Below the pieces are notes generated by a model. The model was not told where the DNA came from. It ran no database searches and saw nothing but the letters and a program-made list of their open reading frames with translations. From assembly GCF_000524195.1 (NCBI RefSeq), contig NW_020170381.1, positions 2,154,908-2,218,907 of the forward strand: a stretch of 64,000 nt of DNA. The letters run 5' to 3'. Numbering within the stretch: position 1 is the stretch's first letter; each line of letters begins with the position of its first letter. The stretch comes from Echinococcus granulosus (taxonomy: Eukaryota; Platyhelminthes; Cestoda; Cyclophyllidea; Taeniidae). This document shows, in pieces, positions 37,488 to 51,400 of the stretch. The position numbers and the translations under genes were made by a program.

Positions 37488-40400
37488 AGTTAACCACCGC
37501 GCACACCGTGTATATAGGGGCTTGCATCATAAGAACTTGCTTGAATTTGATGTCGCATCCGTTTTCGCCTATTAATTATTGCATTTGGAATAAAGCCTTA
37601 TTCCCTCCCGCTGAAATTTGGCGCTGTAATTGGAACCCTTTTTATGTGAATTATTATGTGATCTTAAGAAGGTGCCATAGTTTGCTGTTTCTAACAGTAA
37701 TGGATTGTAGTATTGCGGACATCAAATTGCCAAAAAATACACATGCTTCAAAAGCATCAGAATCTCGTTTTTATCTTGAAACGTCTTCTTTGTTGGTTCA
37801 GCTGTGTTTGATAACTGCGCACACAAGTTATTTATTCCAGCGTAATAACTATCATGGCGGACGAGACGCTGTTTTGGGAATATTCTTAATCGCGCGAATT
37901 TAGCATAATATTAGATGAAAAGTTCGGAGGGTTCAAATCTTGGGGGAACCAGGATTCGGTCAGTCAGGGCCGGATGTGCTCCACTGTCTGATCCAGATTT
38001 GGGCCGTGCGGAGATGTGAGATGACACAAGCGGTTCAACTTGCTGCGTGTTGAGTTTTCTCCCGCCTATGTTAACCGTCACGTGGAGCATCACAAGATAA
38101 TCTTCCTTCGGCCGTCGCGTCTGCACTTGATTTCATGCTCAATTTTCAAATGGATGGCGTCGGTTATCTGTCTTTTCTGGGAAGTGGCTGTTGTGTCAGC
38201 GCTTCGGCTCCATTCATACCGATTAACTAGGATTCAGGTTGCATCAGCTGCTACAACTTTCCCACCATTATGAATTCACATATGTGCGTTGAGTCTTTTT
38301 GAGTTCATGGGCTTGCTGTCAAAGTGCCATATTTCTTACTAGTTTGCTTGATTCTTAAGATTTTGTGCACAAGTGTTAATTTACGCACACAAGCAAAAAT
38401 GCTCATTGATTGCTCACGTGCATTTGCTTATGATGTTACGTTGGATTTACCGTTTGAGTTGGAGCAAGTTTTGCAGCGTCTGTGCGCATTCAAATGAAAC
38501 AGTGCGTTCCAGTGGAGAAAAGAAAATCATCGACAGTTCAATTCGGAGAATGGGCTGTAATTTTCAAATAGGTGCATTAGTGCAGAGCTCCGTATGCAGA
38601 GTATACACCTGTATACTGAAAGCGACGTAAATACACATTTAAAACACCTCCAGTAGTCCCAGGTCACTGCATGCATTTACCCATGGCCCCGTGCCCAGTT
38701 TTTTCTTCGTTGGAACACTGTATTGCCCCGAGAGTTACTAAGATTAAAGTGTTGTTTGCATAGTCCATTAACTTGAACACACAAAAGCCTTAAATGGCTT
38801 ACGAGAAAAATTTTAAGCGGGGTTTCGCCATCAGATAGGAAGCAGTGGCAGCTAAGATGCAAAAAGCATCACCAACCTACTTAGGTTTCATCACGCTTTG
38901 TGAAAAAAAAGAAACAATAACCCTTGTAGCGAGTCGCAAATGTAACGATTTAAAAGTAACGTCTAATCATCACCAGTCATAAACAGCGGATGGTACCTAT
39001 GCCAGTTGACCACCTCTTTCAATTCTCTCATTGCAGGTCAACAAGCCGCTAATGAAGCGCCTCAAATTGAGAATGGTTTCCACTCATTCATCCACGCCCT
39101 GAATCTGTGATTCAGGAGGTCCGCCAAGATAAGGCCCGTTCACCTTTTGAGGGCGCACAAATCTCTGAGCTACTGTACAATCCACCGACCAGTTTTTGCT
39201 TGCCCCTTGCAATATTACCCGGTACGATTTCATAGCAAGCTTCACTTGATCTGCCGCTAATTGCACGGATTGAAGTCAAGCTTCTCCAAGTGCGGGCCGC
39301 ACTTCGGTTTTCGCCTCTGCCTAATGAGATATACACCCATGGTAATTATGGTGCAAGAATGATAAAATTGAGTTTGCTCTACCCGTATACTTTCCGTGAT
39401 TACCACCACATCGTCAAAAGTGTCATTCAACCCACAGCCATAACTCTACTAGTAGAAGTTATGCTATTGCTTAATATTACATTGAAAAGCATTACCTTTG
39501 TCGAATCTTTGATGTGAGTAGTGGACTAATACAACAACACCTCACGATAGATTGGTTAGGCAGAATGTATGGAAGTTTTTTTGGCAGTAGCACAACTGCC
39601 TACAAGGAGTAAAGCTGACAATCTGTGCATCACTCACAGTTAATCCGTTTATGTGTTCGTACCTGTAAACACGTCTGCACATAACGACTCATTCACAACT
39701 TCCTACTTTGGTAGGCTTCACGCCCTATGGATGTGGGTGGATTTCAGCATCGTCTTCACGCCACCAGTTTTGGTACCACTATTGGATTATGTGGCAGTAG
39801 CACTAGACACTTAGTCAAGTATTTCAGTCACCACATAAACAACATACCAATGTAAATTGTGGGTGGTAGCTAGGCTTTTCGACGGCACATTAGGTCATGC
39901 CATGTACAGGCGACTGGACTAAGTATTACGCAATCCGTTTTCAAGAATGCAACCGTGCTGCCATATAGTATTCTATGGAGAATCATCACTATGCTTTTCA
40001 CGGGACCTTTAAATGCCCATTCCCTAGTTTTTGCAAAATTACATTTCTTGATTTGAGTGAAGTATTTCTGATGAAATTTTAACTTCTTCGAGTAAGCGAT
40101 GGAAGTTGAATAGAATTTCAGTGAGCTGTCGTCCAGGCTTAATGTAGATCATTCCAACAAAAAGTGCTTTAAATTCCGGAATAAGTAAATCTCGCTAGTC
40201 TTTCATTAATTTAATCCGAAATTGAAAGAAGTTACTTTGTGTTTGTTATCTGGTGTCTCCAGCTGAGAAAAGTATGCATTATTATTAGATGAGACGTGAG
40301 AAGAAAGCGTAAAGTGGACGTTTGTGTCACGTAGTGGCACACGCATACACATTCAGGCACACACTTGACACACCTTACTATAACAATATCGTGTGGCATC

Positions 40401-40564
40401 GCTCAGCCAATACTGTGAGTGCGTGTACCTCAACATTTACCTAACAGTGGCAACACATTTGCATTGCAATTGGCTCCACAACCGGTATATTCACTGAAGC
40501 CTGGAGGTGTTTTGTGAGGGTTGCTAAGGCAATTCACATCAGAGGTGTCTGATCAGAGTAAAAC
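37488..40564. other. Intergenic region between MTUS and the first plastin
   Basis: About 3.1 kb. It holds the MTUS polyadenylation signal near its left edge. The segment 39060-39340 is richer in G+C and has two overlapping open minus-strand frames of 60-74 codons without similarity to any family. A CA-rich, imperfect repeat lies at about 40330-40375, upstream of the plastin start. No further gene was recognised. Confidence 0.4.
37589..37594 (+). terminator. Candidate polyadenylation signal of the MTUS gene
   Basis: AATAAA 102 nt after the MTUS stop codon at 37485-37487, a normal distance for a 3' UTR. Confidence 0.6.
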
Positions 40565-43500
40565 ATGAGCTTTGACGAGGAGCAACTTGATGATCTTTAT
40601 GCGGCCTTTCCTGACCTCCGAACCCATGGGGCCATCTCGTCGGATGATATTAGACCTGCACTTGAAAAACTTGGCTGTCCCATCGCCGGTCACGAGCTCA
40701 GAGAAATTCAGGGGGGACGAGGGCGAGGAGGTGGTCTTTGTGATATTAATGAATTGCACAAAATCTACAGGAAGGCTAAATTTCTGAAAATCGACTCAAA
40801 GAGAATCCTTAAGGACGCTATTCTCAAAGGTGTACAAGAAGCAAAGGTAATGTGACTATTACACCACTGCAGTGGTTTGAATTTCAATTTATCGCATGAA
40901 AAATCTGTTAAATATTTATTTGTTATTTTGTCCCACTGCGCCTTTTTAATTCACGCTACATCACCACCAGAATCGAAACTTGCATGATGCGAAACAAGAA
41001 ATCAGGATACGAAAACAGGTTGATAAGAATATTTAATAAGACAATATTAATTCTTTTTTGAATTCGAATTTATGTTTGGTGGCAGAAATCTGTTTTGTAA
41101 AAATCTTAAAGCAGAGGAACGTAATGTGAGCCTCTTTAAATGTCTCTACCATTAAATGGCCCTTAAATGCACCACTGCTTTGTTCACTATCCTTCCTCTC
41201 TGCTTTAGCTACATTTAAACCGGTGCTAATTCCCCTCCCTCAAATGCACACCAGTATTAATCAAAGATATCTATCAGGATCAAATGTTAAATGTTAGGGA
41301 TAATACTTTATTCTTCAGGCACCATTATAAAAGTAAAGTCTGGTGGGAAAGAGTGAAAGTGAGTTGCAAAGACCGAGCCAGATGCGGTTTGAAAGATCCA
41401 GATGAACAATTATATTTCCTATTCCACTTGTCCTCAAGGTCACACTCTTCGCTTCCAAGACAATACTGCTTATTACAACTGATCCAATAAGGGCGTATGG
41501 TCGTTCTGGTAGAGCAGCGGTAGACAGTTGGGCTACTTAACTAAGGATCTGATGAGAGCCCTTCTTACGTACAAGTCATCCATTTAATCTTAGGATGTTT
41601 ATTTTAATTTTTTTTGCACTACGATAAACCATCAAGTTGTTTGCATTGCTCCTACATCAAACAATCAGCTTCCAAGCAAGTTCATTGTTATTCACGTGAT
41701 ATTTACTTGGATTATGTGATGATTGGGTCCTCACGGCCAAGCACTGTTACCTCATTTCAGCGTTGTCAATTCAGAAAACCTTCATGTTGTTTTCAGTAAA
41801 CAGCAGAGCCACATGTGTGAACTTTTGGACTTATTATTATTTGCCTTTGTCTCATTCACCAATAACGTGGGCACTAGCTCAATGTCTTGACAGGCTCATC
41901 TAAAACCTTAATACCATGACAAAAGCTTTTTACCCCTGCATGTGCACGCGGCGTTGCAGTAGAAAAGTGCACATTGGAAAAGTACCTTGAATATATCAAC
42001 CTCCATAAACGATAAAGCGATCTATTTTAAAAACAGTGTGGTAAAAATATTTGCTGTAATAAATAGTAGTCCAAAGACTCTGTTTGACAGTGTTAAGGGG
42101 AATTTGAGATCAAAAAGTACAATTAAAGCGCTTAACTACTATGGCAATTCAGAAAGTAGGCACTCAAGTCAGCTCGCAGATTGTGGCATTGTTCTGTTGA
42201 ATTTAAGCATTATAACGGGATTTGGTAAATACTTGCCACATGCTAGACCTATGACACGGAAGTGGGTGGAAAGCACACAGTGACGAAGTCAGAGGAGAAG
42301 GCTTTTGCGAATTGGATAAACAAGCATCTCCAGGGTGATCCCGATTGCGAGGCTCTGGGTCTCATTCCTATCAATCCAGATGTCGATGGACAACTCTACG
42401 AGCGCTGCAAGAATGGCATTATCCTTGCAAAAATGATCAACGTTGCGGTTCCCAACACCATTGACGATCGCACCCTTGAGAAAGGTGAATCCCTCAAGGC
42501 CATTTTCAAGGTCAGGCAAAAGTCAAATGCACCCATCTACTCCAAATTCGCATTCTTTTCCATAGGTTTTACACAGGTTATAAATGATAGGAGCATTAAT
42601 TCTTTAAATAATAAATATGTCTATTTATTAGCAGTCATTTCAGAGGGTGCGACGTGATAAAAATGCATAAGTTGGGACCTTTTGTGCGGATTTGCTTACT
42701 GATTCTCAGTAACAGTTTTATAAAACTAAATTTCTGGTGAGGCACTTCGTGGTAGATCATTGTATGAAAGCTAACCCAAATAATGCGCAATTGTTTAAGG
42801 TTACCTATTCATGCTGAATGTCTATGAATCATATGCCCTCCGTCTGCAGAGAAATGAAAACTTGACATTGGTGGTGAATTCTGCAGCAGCAATTGGTTGC
42901 TGTATGGTCAACATTGGCCCAGAGGATATCTCGGAGGCTCGAAGACACCTATTGTGTGGTCTCATCTGGCAACTAATTCGTAAGGCCATTGTGGATACTA
43001 TCACATTGGCACAGCACAGCGAATTGGCTTCTCTCCTTTCATCGGGAGAAACTTTGGAGCAGTTGGCAGCTCTCAAGCCCGAGGAGCTGCTCATGCTATG
43101 GGTAAACTACCATCTTACTAACGCTAACAGCGTTCGGCGCCTCACCAACTTTACTACCGATCTCTGCGACTCGGAGATATACGCCACTCTTATGGAGCAG
43201 ATTACTCCACTGGATCTCCGTTCACAGCTAATCAGCTCGAAAGTCATTTTGGAGGAGCCCTCCCTCGAGAAGCGTGCTTATATGGTAATGGAGAATGCAA
43301 GATTATTAGACGCAGGAACTCTGCTGGTCCCAGAAGACATTTACACAGCCAAACCCGGAAGTCACAGTGACAAGCTGAACCTTGGTTTCATTGCAACTCT
43401 ATTCAACATGTACCCAGGTTTGGAGACTCCTGAAGATCTCAACATTCAGCCAGAGACTCTAGAAGAGAAGACCTATCGAAACTGGATGAACTCCATGGGT

Positions 43501-45133
43501 GTGTCGCCAATCGTTAGCAACCTTTACAACAACCTTAACGACGGACTCGTACTGCTTCAATTGATTGACATTATAAGGCCGGGTACAGTTGACTGGAAGC
43601 AAGTGACGACAAACTTTGACCCCAAAAGGGAACTCTTTCAGAAACAGACCAACTGCGTTCTTGTGATCGATTACTCAAAGGTGATTGGCATTAAAGTGGT
43701 CAACATTAGCGGTGAAAACATTCGCGAAGGAGCGACCAAACAAATCCTCGGCCTCTGCTTCCAATTCATGAGGGCTTATACTCATAAGCTGCTTAAGCAG
43801 GTAGGTTAAAGCTTGTTTCTCTGTGGTATTACAGAGAGCAAATCTTATTCAATTTACCTTTTGAATGGCGAACTCAATGAATTCCTTTTCAATATCTGCT
43901 GAAAAGTAGTGCTCCCATTTTCGATTAAGCAGATGAAGTGCCCAGGCTTATTTTGGAAGTAAATGAACCCTAAGCGCTGGTTAAGGAGCCGATTGGAAAC
44001 TTTTACTCTAGTAAAATCGCTTGAGTACCAACCAAATGATACATCAACAAAAGCGTAGGGTGGTGATAGAAAGCATCCTTCATGATCGACGATTGCGCTT
44101 ACATGCAAATGTGCGGTGTGCATACGCAGTGCAAATCATTTTTTCATAAAATTATCACACGGAAGCAAAAAATGGTATCATCCATTGCTATGAATGGTTC
44201 ACTTCTTTCGCAATAGTCAACACAGATAAAGTACCGAGTTCACCCGAGAGGTTTCGCAATGTGCATTTTTTGACAAAATAGGCTGAAATGCTGTTTACCA
44301 AGTTCGCTAGGGAGCATTTCGCTCAAAAAGCAGGTCTACTTTAATGAAACACTGTATGCGATTGTACTTTGTTCCTCCTGTGTTAGTTCATTGGCGTTTT
44401 TACCCCTATAGAGCCTCGTTCCGAGGAAGCATGACAAGGCGTTTTACGGATTTTTAATGGTGATATAAAGCTAAGAGCAAAATCTTCGTCTTGCTATATT
44501 TTAAGACGATAGAAACAAATGAAACGATGTTTGTTTATATCTCAGAAAATGGGCAGAATCGGTAAATTCCTCATTTTGATTGCTTACTGTTCCACATTCC
44601 GTTACCAATCCTATTACAATTCATCGCTTCAAGCAATAATTTAACCGTATTTGCTAGATAGATAAGATATGCTAGTTTAGAAGGATATTGCTTTGCTGAT
44701 GAGGCTCAAAGACAGAGTATTAGGCTGTAAACCTGCCACCATGGCTAATGGTTAATACTTTATGATTAAAAAGGCAAGCGGAGTAGGCAGCAATGCGCCA
44801 ATCGAAGACTCGGACATTCTGACATGGGTGAACGACCGACTGAAGGAAGTGGGTGAGCCACCAATAAGCGGTTTCCGAGATAACGCGCTTTCCAACTCAC
44901 GTCCGATTGTGGCGGTGCTCGAGAGCATCTCAAAGAAGGGTGCGTCGCGCAATATGCTTACCGATGACAACTTTGCCAACGCCGTCTACGCCCTCTCCTC
45001 CTGTCGCAAGGCTGGGGCTCGTGTCTACGCCCTGCCCGAACACATCTGCACTTGCAATCCGAAGATGATTATCACCATTTTCGCCTGCCTTATTGTCCTC
45101 TCTTACAGCCTCAAAGTCGTTCCTAACCAATGA
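40565..45133 (+). CDS. FIM: Plastin/fimbrin paralogue 1, spliced gene
   Basis: Plastin (fimbrin) cross-links actin filaments into tight bundles through two tandem actin-binding domains. Exons: 40565-40846, about 42274-42510, 42850-43800 and about 44774-45133, giving about 609 aa (human plastins about 630). Residues 1-94 replace the usual EF-hand pair, but both loops lack calcium ligands: around residue 15-27 it reads FPDLRTHGAISS and around 50-60 it is Gly/Arg-rich. CH1 starts near EEKAFANWINKHL. CH2 carries PEELLMLWVNYHL, CH3 EEKTYRNWMNSMG, and CH4 DILTWVNDRL with the plastin signature ARVYALPEHI near the end. Acceptors of exons 2 and 4 are weak, so those two starts may shift by some codons or a short exon may be missed. 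The intron at IFK is shared with the tandem copy. The intron between CH3 and CH4 is unique to this copy. Confidence 0.93.
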
Positions 45134-48100
45134 GAAGATCCCTACGGTGCAGAATCCACATGCTTCTCTTTCCTGGGTTCCATTTTTGCCTTCTGACGTC
45201 TTTTCCAGCATTGGCTTTATCACTGTGTGGTGCGAATATTTGTGGAGCACCTTGCAAATGAATACCAATGCGTTATTTTTCCTCCACATACATGATATTG
45301 CTGCCACTAAGTATTAATTTGAAGTAACTGACATCTGCTTACAAGGGCTACGATTCTAAAGCTGTGGCGTTATTACTACGGTTAGAAGTAAACATGGAGG
45401 AACGCATTAGCCAATTCGATCATTAACTAACCAGGATACGTTCACTTCCAGGTCATAAGTATATATTAAGAAATAGATAAGCTTAACCTATTTTTTTTAA
45501 TTAATCATTTTTGTACCATGTGTCAAAGATCAGCAGCGTGGGTAGGGACGACGGTCAAAAGCAAGGAATCGACATTAAATTGGTCTGATTCGGAAAGAAC
45601 TAATATTCAGACTATTTCGACGCTGTCCAAAAACGCTTGATATTTTAGAATCAGACTTTGAGACCGGTGTAAACAGTGCACTTTGTGTTTTAGGCGTAAG
45701 ATTGCATAAATTTTGTACCAAGGTCTCAGTCCATTAACTAGACTGAGTTTCACAAATTTCATTCAAACGGGTACAGGCTGATAACTTTTGGTTTCGAAAT
45801 GGAGCATGAAGCTACCTAAATGAGGCAAGTCCTGACAATGAAGCAGCAGTAAATGTGTCTTTTTGCGCTTACCGATTTGATTTAAGATTGCGAAAAATTT
45901 ATGGAAGGATTATGAACTGTGCTTCATTTCAAAAGGGACCATAAAACTTGGTTGCAATGGGTTTTCTTTAATTACTCATCCCTGACAAAATGCTTTCTTC
46001 ATTTTACCAATTGAGTCGATGGGTAGCTTTATGGACACATTTTGAGAATTTAAAATGCAAAATGTTTGAAAATGTCTCGGTGGATGACGCTAATTTTGCC
46101 AAAAAATGATGGTTTGGAACTAAATCTAGCCAAGCCAGTCGATGACAGGGACTCTAGGCGGCAATGAAGTTTGAATAGCAACTCTCAGGCGGAGTTGCGG
46201 CTGACAGAGTGAAAGGCAGAAACAAAGTCATTTCGCATCGCACACACTTTGCATTCATGAGTCATCGTTCAAATGCAGATTCTCAAATGTCGTCAGCCTA
46301 ATGTCAGAAATTTGCATATATGGAGTCGAATGGTTAGAGTTGAGACCTTACAGAAGGCTAAATGAGTTGAGACCTGAGTCCCGGTGAGCGCAGCAACCAA
46401 AAAAAATACTCGAGTATTACCTATTTGGGTTAGCAAAAGAAGCTTGTGGTGATTTGGGTAAAAAGTGAGTCGTACAAAGTTTCCTTGATGTATCTCGTTT
46501 ATAGACCATTCTTTTAGCAAAATTACCCATAAACTCTCTTGTAAGGTTAACTTCAGTCAGCCAATAGCGGTGAAAGGGATGTGCACTAGTTCGTGCGACC
46601 CAATCACGGGCCTATGCGCCACAGTCTAACCGATAATTAACCAATGGATAAGCAATTTATGATAAAGCTTTGAAGGATGCTTTCAATGCAATGTTTTCAT
46701 GTTCAAAGGTAGCTCGTGCAGAGTAATTTTTGGTTCAATCAGAGCGAAGGGTACTTATAAAACTCGGGGTCTAAATTGTTTTATAGTAATCAAGAATAGA
46801 AATCAGCCATTTTTCCTCTCAACCTAATGGCTTTCTAGCTGAAATACTCACTCTCCGTTGACACATAAATCCCCTGTGTAAAGCATTATAATATATTTGA
46901 AATCGGGTCCTGTTGAGTCACATGGACCAATGGAGACGATCAAGCATTATAAATTGGTTAAAAATCTTACTTGAATTGTGTAGTGCAACTAGTGCCCATT
47001 TATGGTTCTATAAATTGAAGAACCTCCACAACAACGTCATACCTGTAATGTGGTGTGTGATTATGCAAATCGCTTGAGGCAGCAGTCAAAAATAAGGGTG
47101 GAGTGAAACTGCAGTAAGTTTATACTGAGTGTCTATCTATCCATCAGCATATCCATATACCTATTTATCTATCTATCACTTCATCCATCCAGCCGTATGC
47201 GTATTTATCCACCCATATATCCACCCGTCTCTCCCTTTATCCATCATTCCACCTGTCTATTCATCTATCTATCTATCCAACTCCCTTCTTAGGTCGATAT
47301 TTGTAGGCTCTTGAAACGGCAATCTATCGGAGCATCCCACTAAACTCCGAATGACACGGCCGTGTGCCCTTTTTCGCTTCCCTCATCCAAATGTGGATGT
47401 GATATAAATTTACGAATAGAGAGACACAAATTCCAGCTAGAATTTAATGAATAGCGAGTTCTGCCCAATATCTTTGAGTGTGATAACTTATGAACTGCCA
47501 CAAATCGGTATCGCAGCAATTCATGCAAGATAAAATTGAAATGACATTATTTGGTTGAACAGCCCCACACAAAAAGGTAGGTGTCAGTAATACAAAAGGA
47601 GAAAATAAGCCAGCAAATTTAAATGAATTAACTCAAAAGCTAATATGGGAGTTAAATTAGCAAGGATAAATAGATTTCAATCTGTTGTGCCGTGACAGGC
47701 GGCGTGCATGAACTGTTTGATGGGAATCTATTATTATCTTCAACCATTACCTACTTTACATTTAAGGTATTTTCGAATCTAAAGGGTCATGTTCAATACA
47801 TATTTTTGGAGGTCACTTTAAGTATTATGAAGGGACACACGTTCACTTTTCATACCATGGACACTTACATCGCGACCATGAGATGTATCAGTAAAAGGAA
47901 ATATTGATGAAGAGAACTCTCATAGATTCGGCTAAATCATGAATTGTTGAAATTGTGAGTTCGTAGTCAAACCAATTTTTACAGTATGTACGTGAGCGTT
48001 ACATGTAAAAATAGATACGAATAAAGCCCAATCAATTAGACGTGCAGAAAAGCTCGTTTTCACGTGAGAGTGGTGCAATGTTTACCATAGCGCTTTGAAT

Positions 48101-48485
48101 AACTAAAACATTTCCACATTTTTAATGAAAAAACATTCCAAACCGAAAATTCGACTGTGAGTTCAGTGTGCGATTTAAAAAATCGCCAGAAAGGTATTTA
48201 AGTACCTCTTAAGAGCACACTAAGTACGAAGGACAAGTGAACCTGCGCACACACCGGAGGTCAGATGCGCGTCTATGCTCGCAACCGACCCGGCAAATCG
48301 ATTGAAAGGGGGAAGAAGTCGTTTGGCTGACTAAGGTCGAGACGCGCGAAAACGTTAGGAAGTCGTAGGTGACCTACAATTGCGCAGCAGTGAATCACAA
48401 CATCGTAGCACAGTAGATGCGCTGGTTGAGGTCACCTGAGACGACCATAGACGCTGGCGAGCAGCCACCTACTTAGCATTTTACG
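45134..48485. other. Intergenic region between the two plastin genes
   Basis: About 3.35 kb with no recognisable exon. It includes a degenerate tetranucleotide repeat (listed separately) and otherwise A+T-rich unique sequence with chance-length frames. I see no remnant of a third plastin copy. Confidence 0.45.
47131..47280 (+). repeat. Degenerate (ATCT/ATCC)n microsatellite
   Basis: About 150 bp built from ATCT, ATCC and CATC units with interruptions, seen directly. The open frame through it (Ser/Tyr/Ile/Pro repeats) is a product of the repeat and not a gene. Confidence 0.85.
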
Positions 48486-51400
48486 ATGTGTTGTTCGGTG
48501 GAATCCCACGAGCTGTCGGAGATGATTGCGGATCTCTCGGAATCCTTTCCCACCCTGTACCGCGGCTGGTTGCCCCGCAGTCAGGTGCGTGCAGCACTAG
48601 AAAGGGTCGGCTTCGCTCTCTCCGGTGGCGAATTCAGATGCCTAGTCGAGGAGACGTTTATGCGACCTGGATGCGACCATATCTGTGTGGCTACGTTGAT
48701 GGAAATTATTAGAATGCTACAGGCAAATCAGGAGAAACAGCAGTTGATTGAAAAGAAGAGGGAGCTCAGAGACCGAGCTGATTTAAGAGTAAGTTGGGTC
48801 ACTCATTCCAGATAAATACAGCATTTCAGTCCAATTCCCTCAAATTTTGTAAACACGCCCATGCATCTAAATCTAGCTTAAAAACCGAATGATTATGCTT
48901 ATGATTTGCTTCTTGATCAAATCATTGAGAATTTTGACTTGCAAATCTCAAACATCCTGCGACTAATATATGCCACAGCACCGTGGTGGTTTTAAGGGGG
49001 TTTTTATTTCTTTACTAATAGGTATACATGCTTAGGATGCTAACATACTACTCCTCCCTATTAATTAGCCCAAAAGAAATTCTACCGAGACATTGGGGTA
49101 TTTGTTTTGTTCGGCTAAACAGAACACTCTTTTACTGATGTACATTCGGCACATCTTAACCGTTTTATGGTCTATTACAACGAGGCGAATCTACTTCATA
49201 AGCAACTTGAAAGACTCAATGACGTTTGCAGTGAGTAACCTAAATGTGTAGGTTATTTGCAAATAAATTTTCTTGATACTGAGTGTAGACCTGGGGCTAT
49301 GGTTTTGTGTTGTGCCATTCGTGGACTCTGTTTCAAAATATAAATCCTTCAATATATCACTAAAGCCAAAGGATGACGTTACAGCAACCCACTGAACTCA
49401 ATGTTTATACAGTCGTCAAATCTGATGGGAGTTGCATAATGATACAAGTGTAATCCGATTTTGTGATTTCATATTTTACCAAAGAGATGGTGCGATTGGG
49501 TAGTCTATTTTCCTGTAAGTGGCTGACAGGAAATCATCAATCTTGGTTGCAAATGGTCTATAATTTCGTTCAGATTGGAGCTATAGTAATAAGATTGGAA
49601 TAGGACCTGAATGGGGTGAATGGCTCAAAAAAGCTCATAATGTTTATTACAAGTCACCATGTTTTTACTCATAATTACTGCTTTTGGACACTTGGACGCA
49701 ATCACCAAAGAGCACGGCATTTAAATTTTTATGACTATAGGTCTATGAGACGGAGGTGCAGGAGAACTCAACAGCCACGGCGAAGCACTCGGTGAGCCCA
49801 GCCGAGGAGAGGGCCTTTATTGATTGGATAAATCGTTTGCTGGGTCCGGATCCGGACCTTAAGCACCATTTGCCTATCGACTACACTGTTGACGGGCAGC
49901 TGTACGAGCGGTGCCGCGACGGTTTGCTGCTCTGCAAACTCATAAACGCCGCTGTACCGGACACCATTGATGAGCGCTGTATTAATAAGACTCCCACAAA
50001 ACCAAATATCTTTAAGGTATTTTCTACCCTCATCCCAACTCAACCTTATCTCCCTGTTTTTCCCCGGCCTTTTTATTAGCCTTTGAATGGTTTCGCATTT
50101 TGTGAACGAAACACCAATATATAAACGCGTTGACCTTCTTCAGAAGAAATTTGAAAATAGCGAAATTAAATTGCTAAGCAGTAAATTTTCCATAATTACT
50201 GCATAGGTATGCAATATGCAACTCCGAAACATACCTAAAAATTTCCTTGGTTTTTCTTAGATAAATGAGAATCTTACACTAGCAGTAAACTCAGCCGAGT
50301 CAATTGGATGCTGTGTGGTCAATGTTGGCCCGGAGGACATTGAACAGTGTGCCCGTCACCTAGTGCTCGGTCTTATCTGGCAAATCATTCGTATCGGCCT
50401 GCTCGGTATGATCTCGATTCAGCATCACAGCGAGCTTATCGACTTGTTGGAACCGGGAGAGACTGTAGACAATCTGCGTTTTCTTTCTCCTGAGGAGTTG
50501 CTCCTCCGTTGGGTCAACTTCCACCTTGAGATGGCCGGCAACACGCATAGAATGACAAACTTCACATATGATGTCATCGACTCAGAGATTTACGCCACGT
50601 TACTCCAACAAATCGCCCCTGAAGATAAGCAGTCCTTTCTTATACCCGTAACTGGAATCATGGCTGAGAGCAACATGTATTGCCGTGCCGAAATGGTCCT
50701 TGAAAACGCCGAGTTTCTCAACGCAGCTGCCTTCATCTCACCTGACGATATTGTGAATGCAGCAGAACGCGGAATGGCTCGGGACAAACTTCACCTGGCC
50801 TTTGTGGCCAACCTTTTCAATCTCTACCCAGGTTTGAAGTCAAAACCATCTGTGGACGTTCCCGAAACACTAGAGGAGAAAACTTACCGCAACTGGATGA
50901 ATTCAATGGGTGTTGCGCCGTTTGTGCGTGATCTTTCCAGCGATCTACGCAGCGGTCTCATATTTTTGCAACTTCTAGATGTCCTGGAGCCAGGAACTGT
51001 AGCCTGGAACAAGATCGTTCGTGTCTTTGATCCAAAGAGACAGATATTCCAGATGCAAGATAACTGTGCTTACGTCGTTGAGTATGCCAACTTACTGAAT
51101 GTCAACGTGGTCAATTTGAGCGGAGAGGATATAAGAAATGCAGAGAGGAAATTGACATTAGGACTCACCTTCCAACTAATGCGAGCCTACACCATGAAGA
51201 TGCTCTCTGAGTTACACCAGTGTTTTGGTCACCTCTGTGAAAAGGACATCCTTGAATGGGCGAATGAGAAACTGGTCTCGGTGGGAGCCCCGATGCTTGC
51301 CAGTTTCCGCGATTCCACGATCTCAAATGGTGTGCCTGTGATGAACCTCATCAATGCAATCAAACCTCATTCGATTGACAAATCGATGGTGCTGAAAGAT

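Noticed and set aside
47129..47314. 61-codon Ser/Tyr/Ile/Pro-rich open frame
   Set aside because: It is the translation of a tetranucleotide microsatellite.
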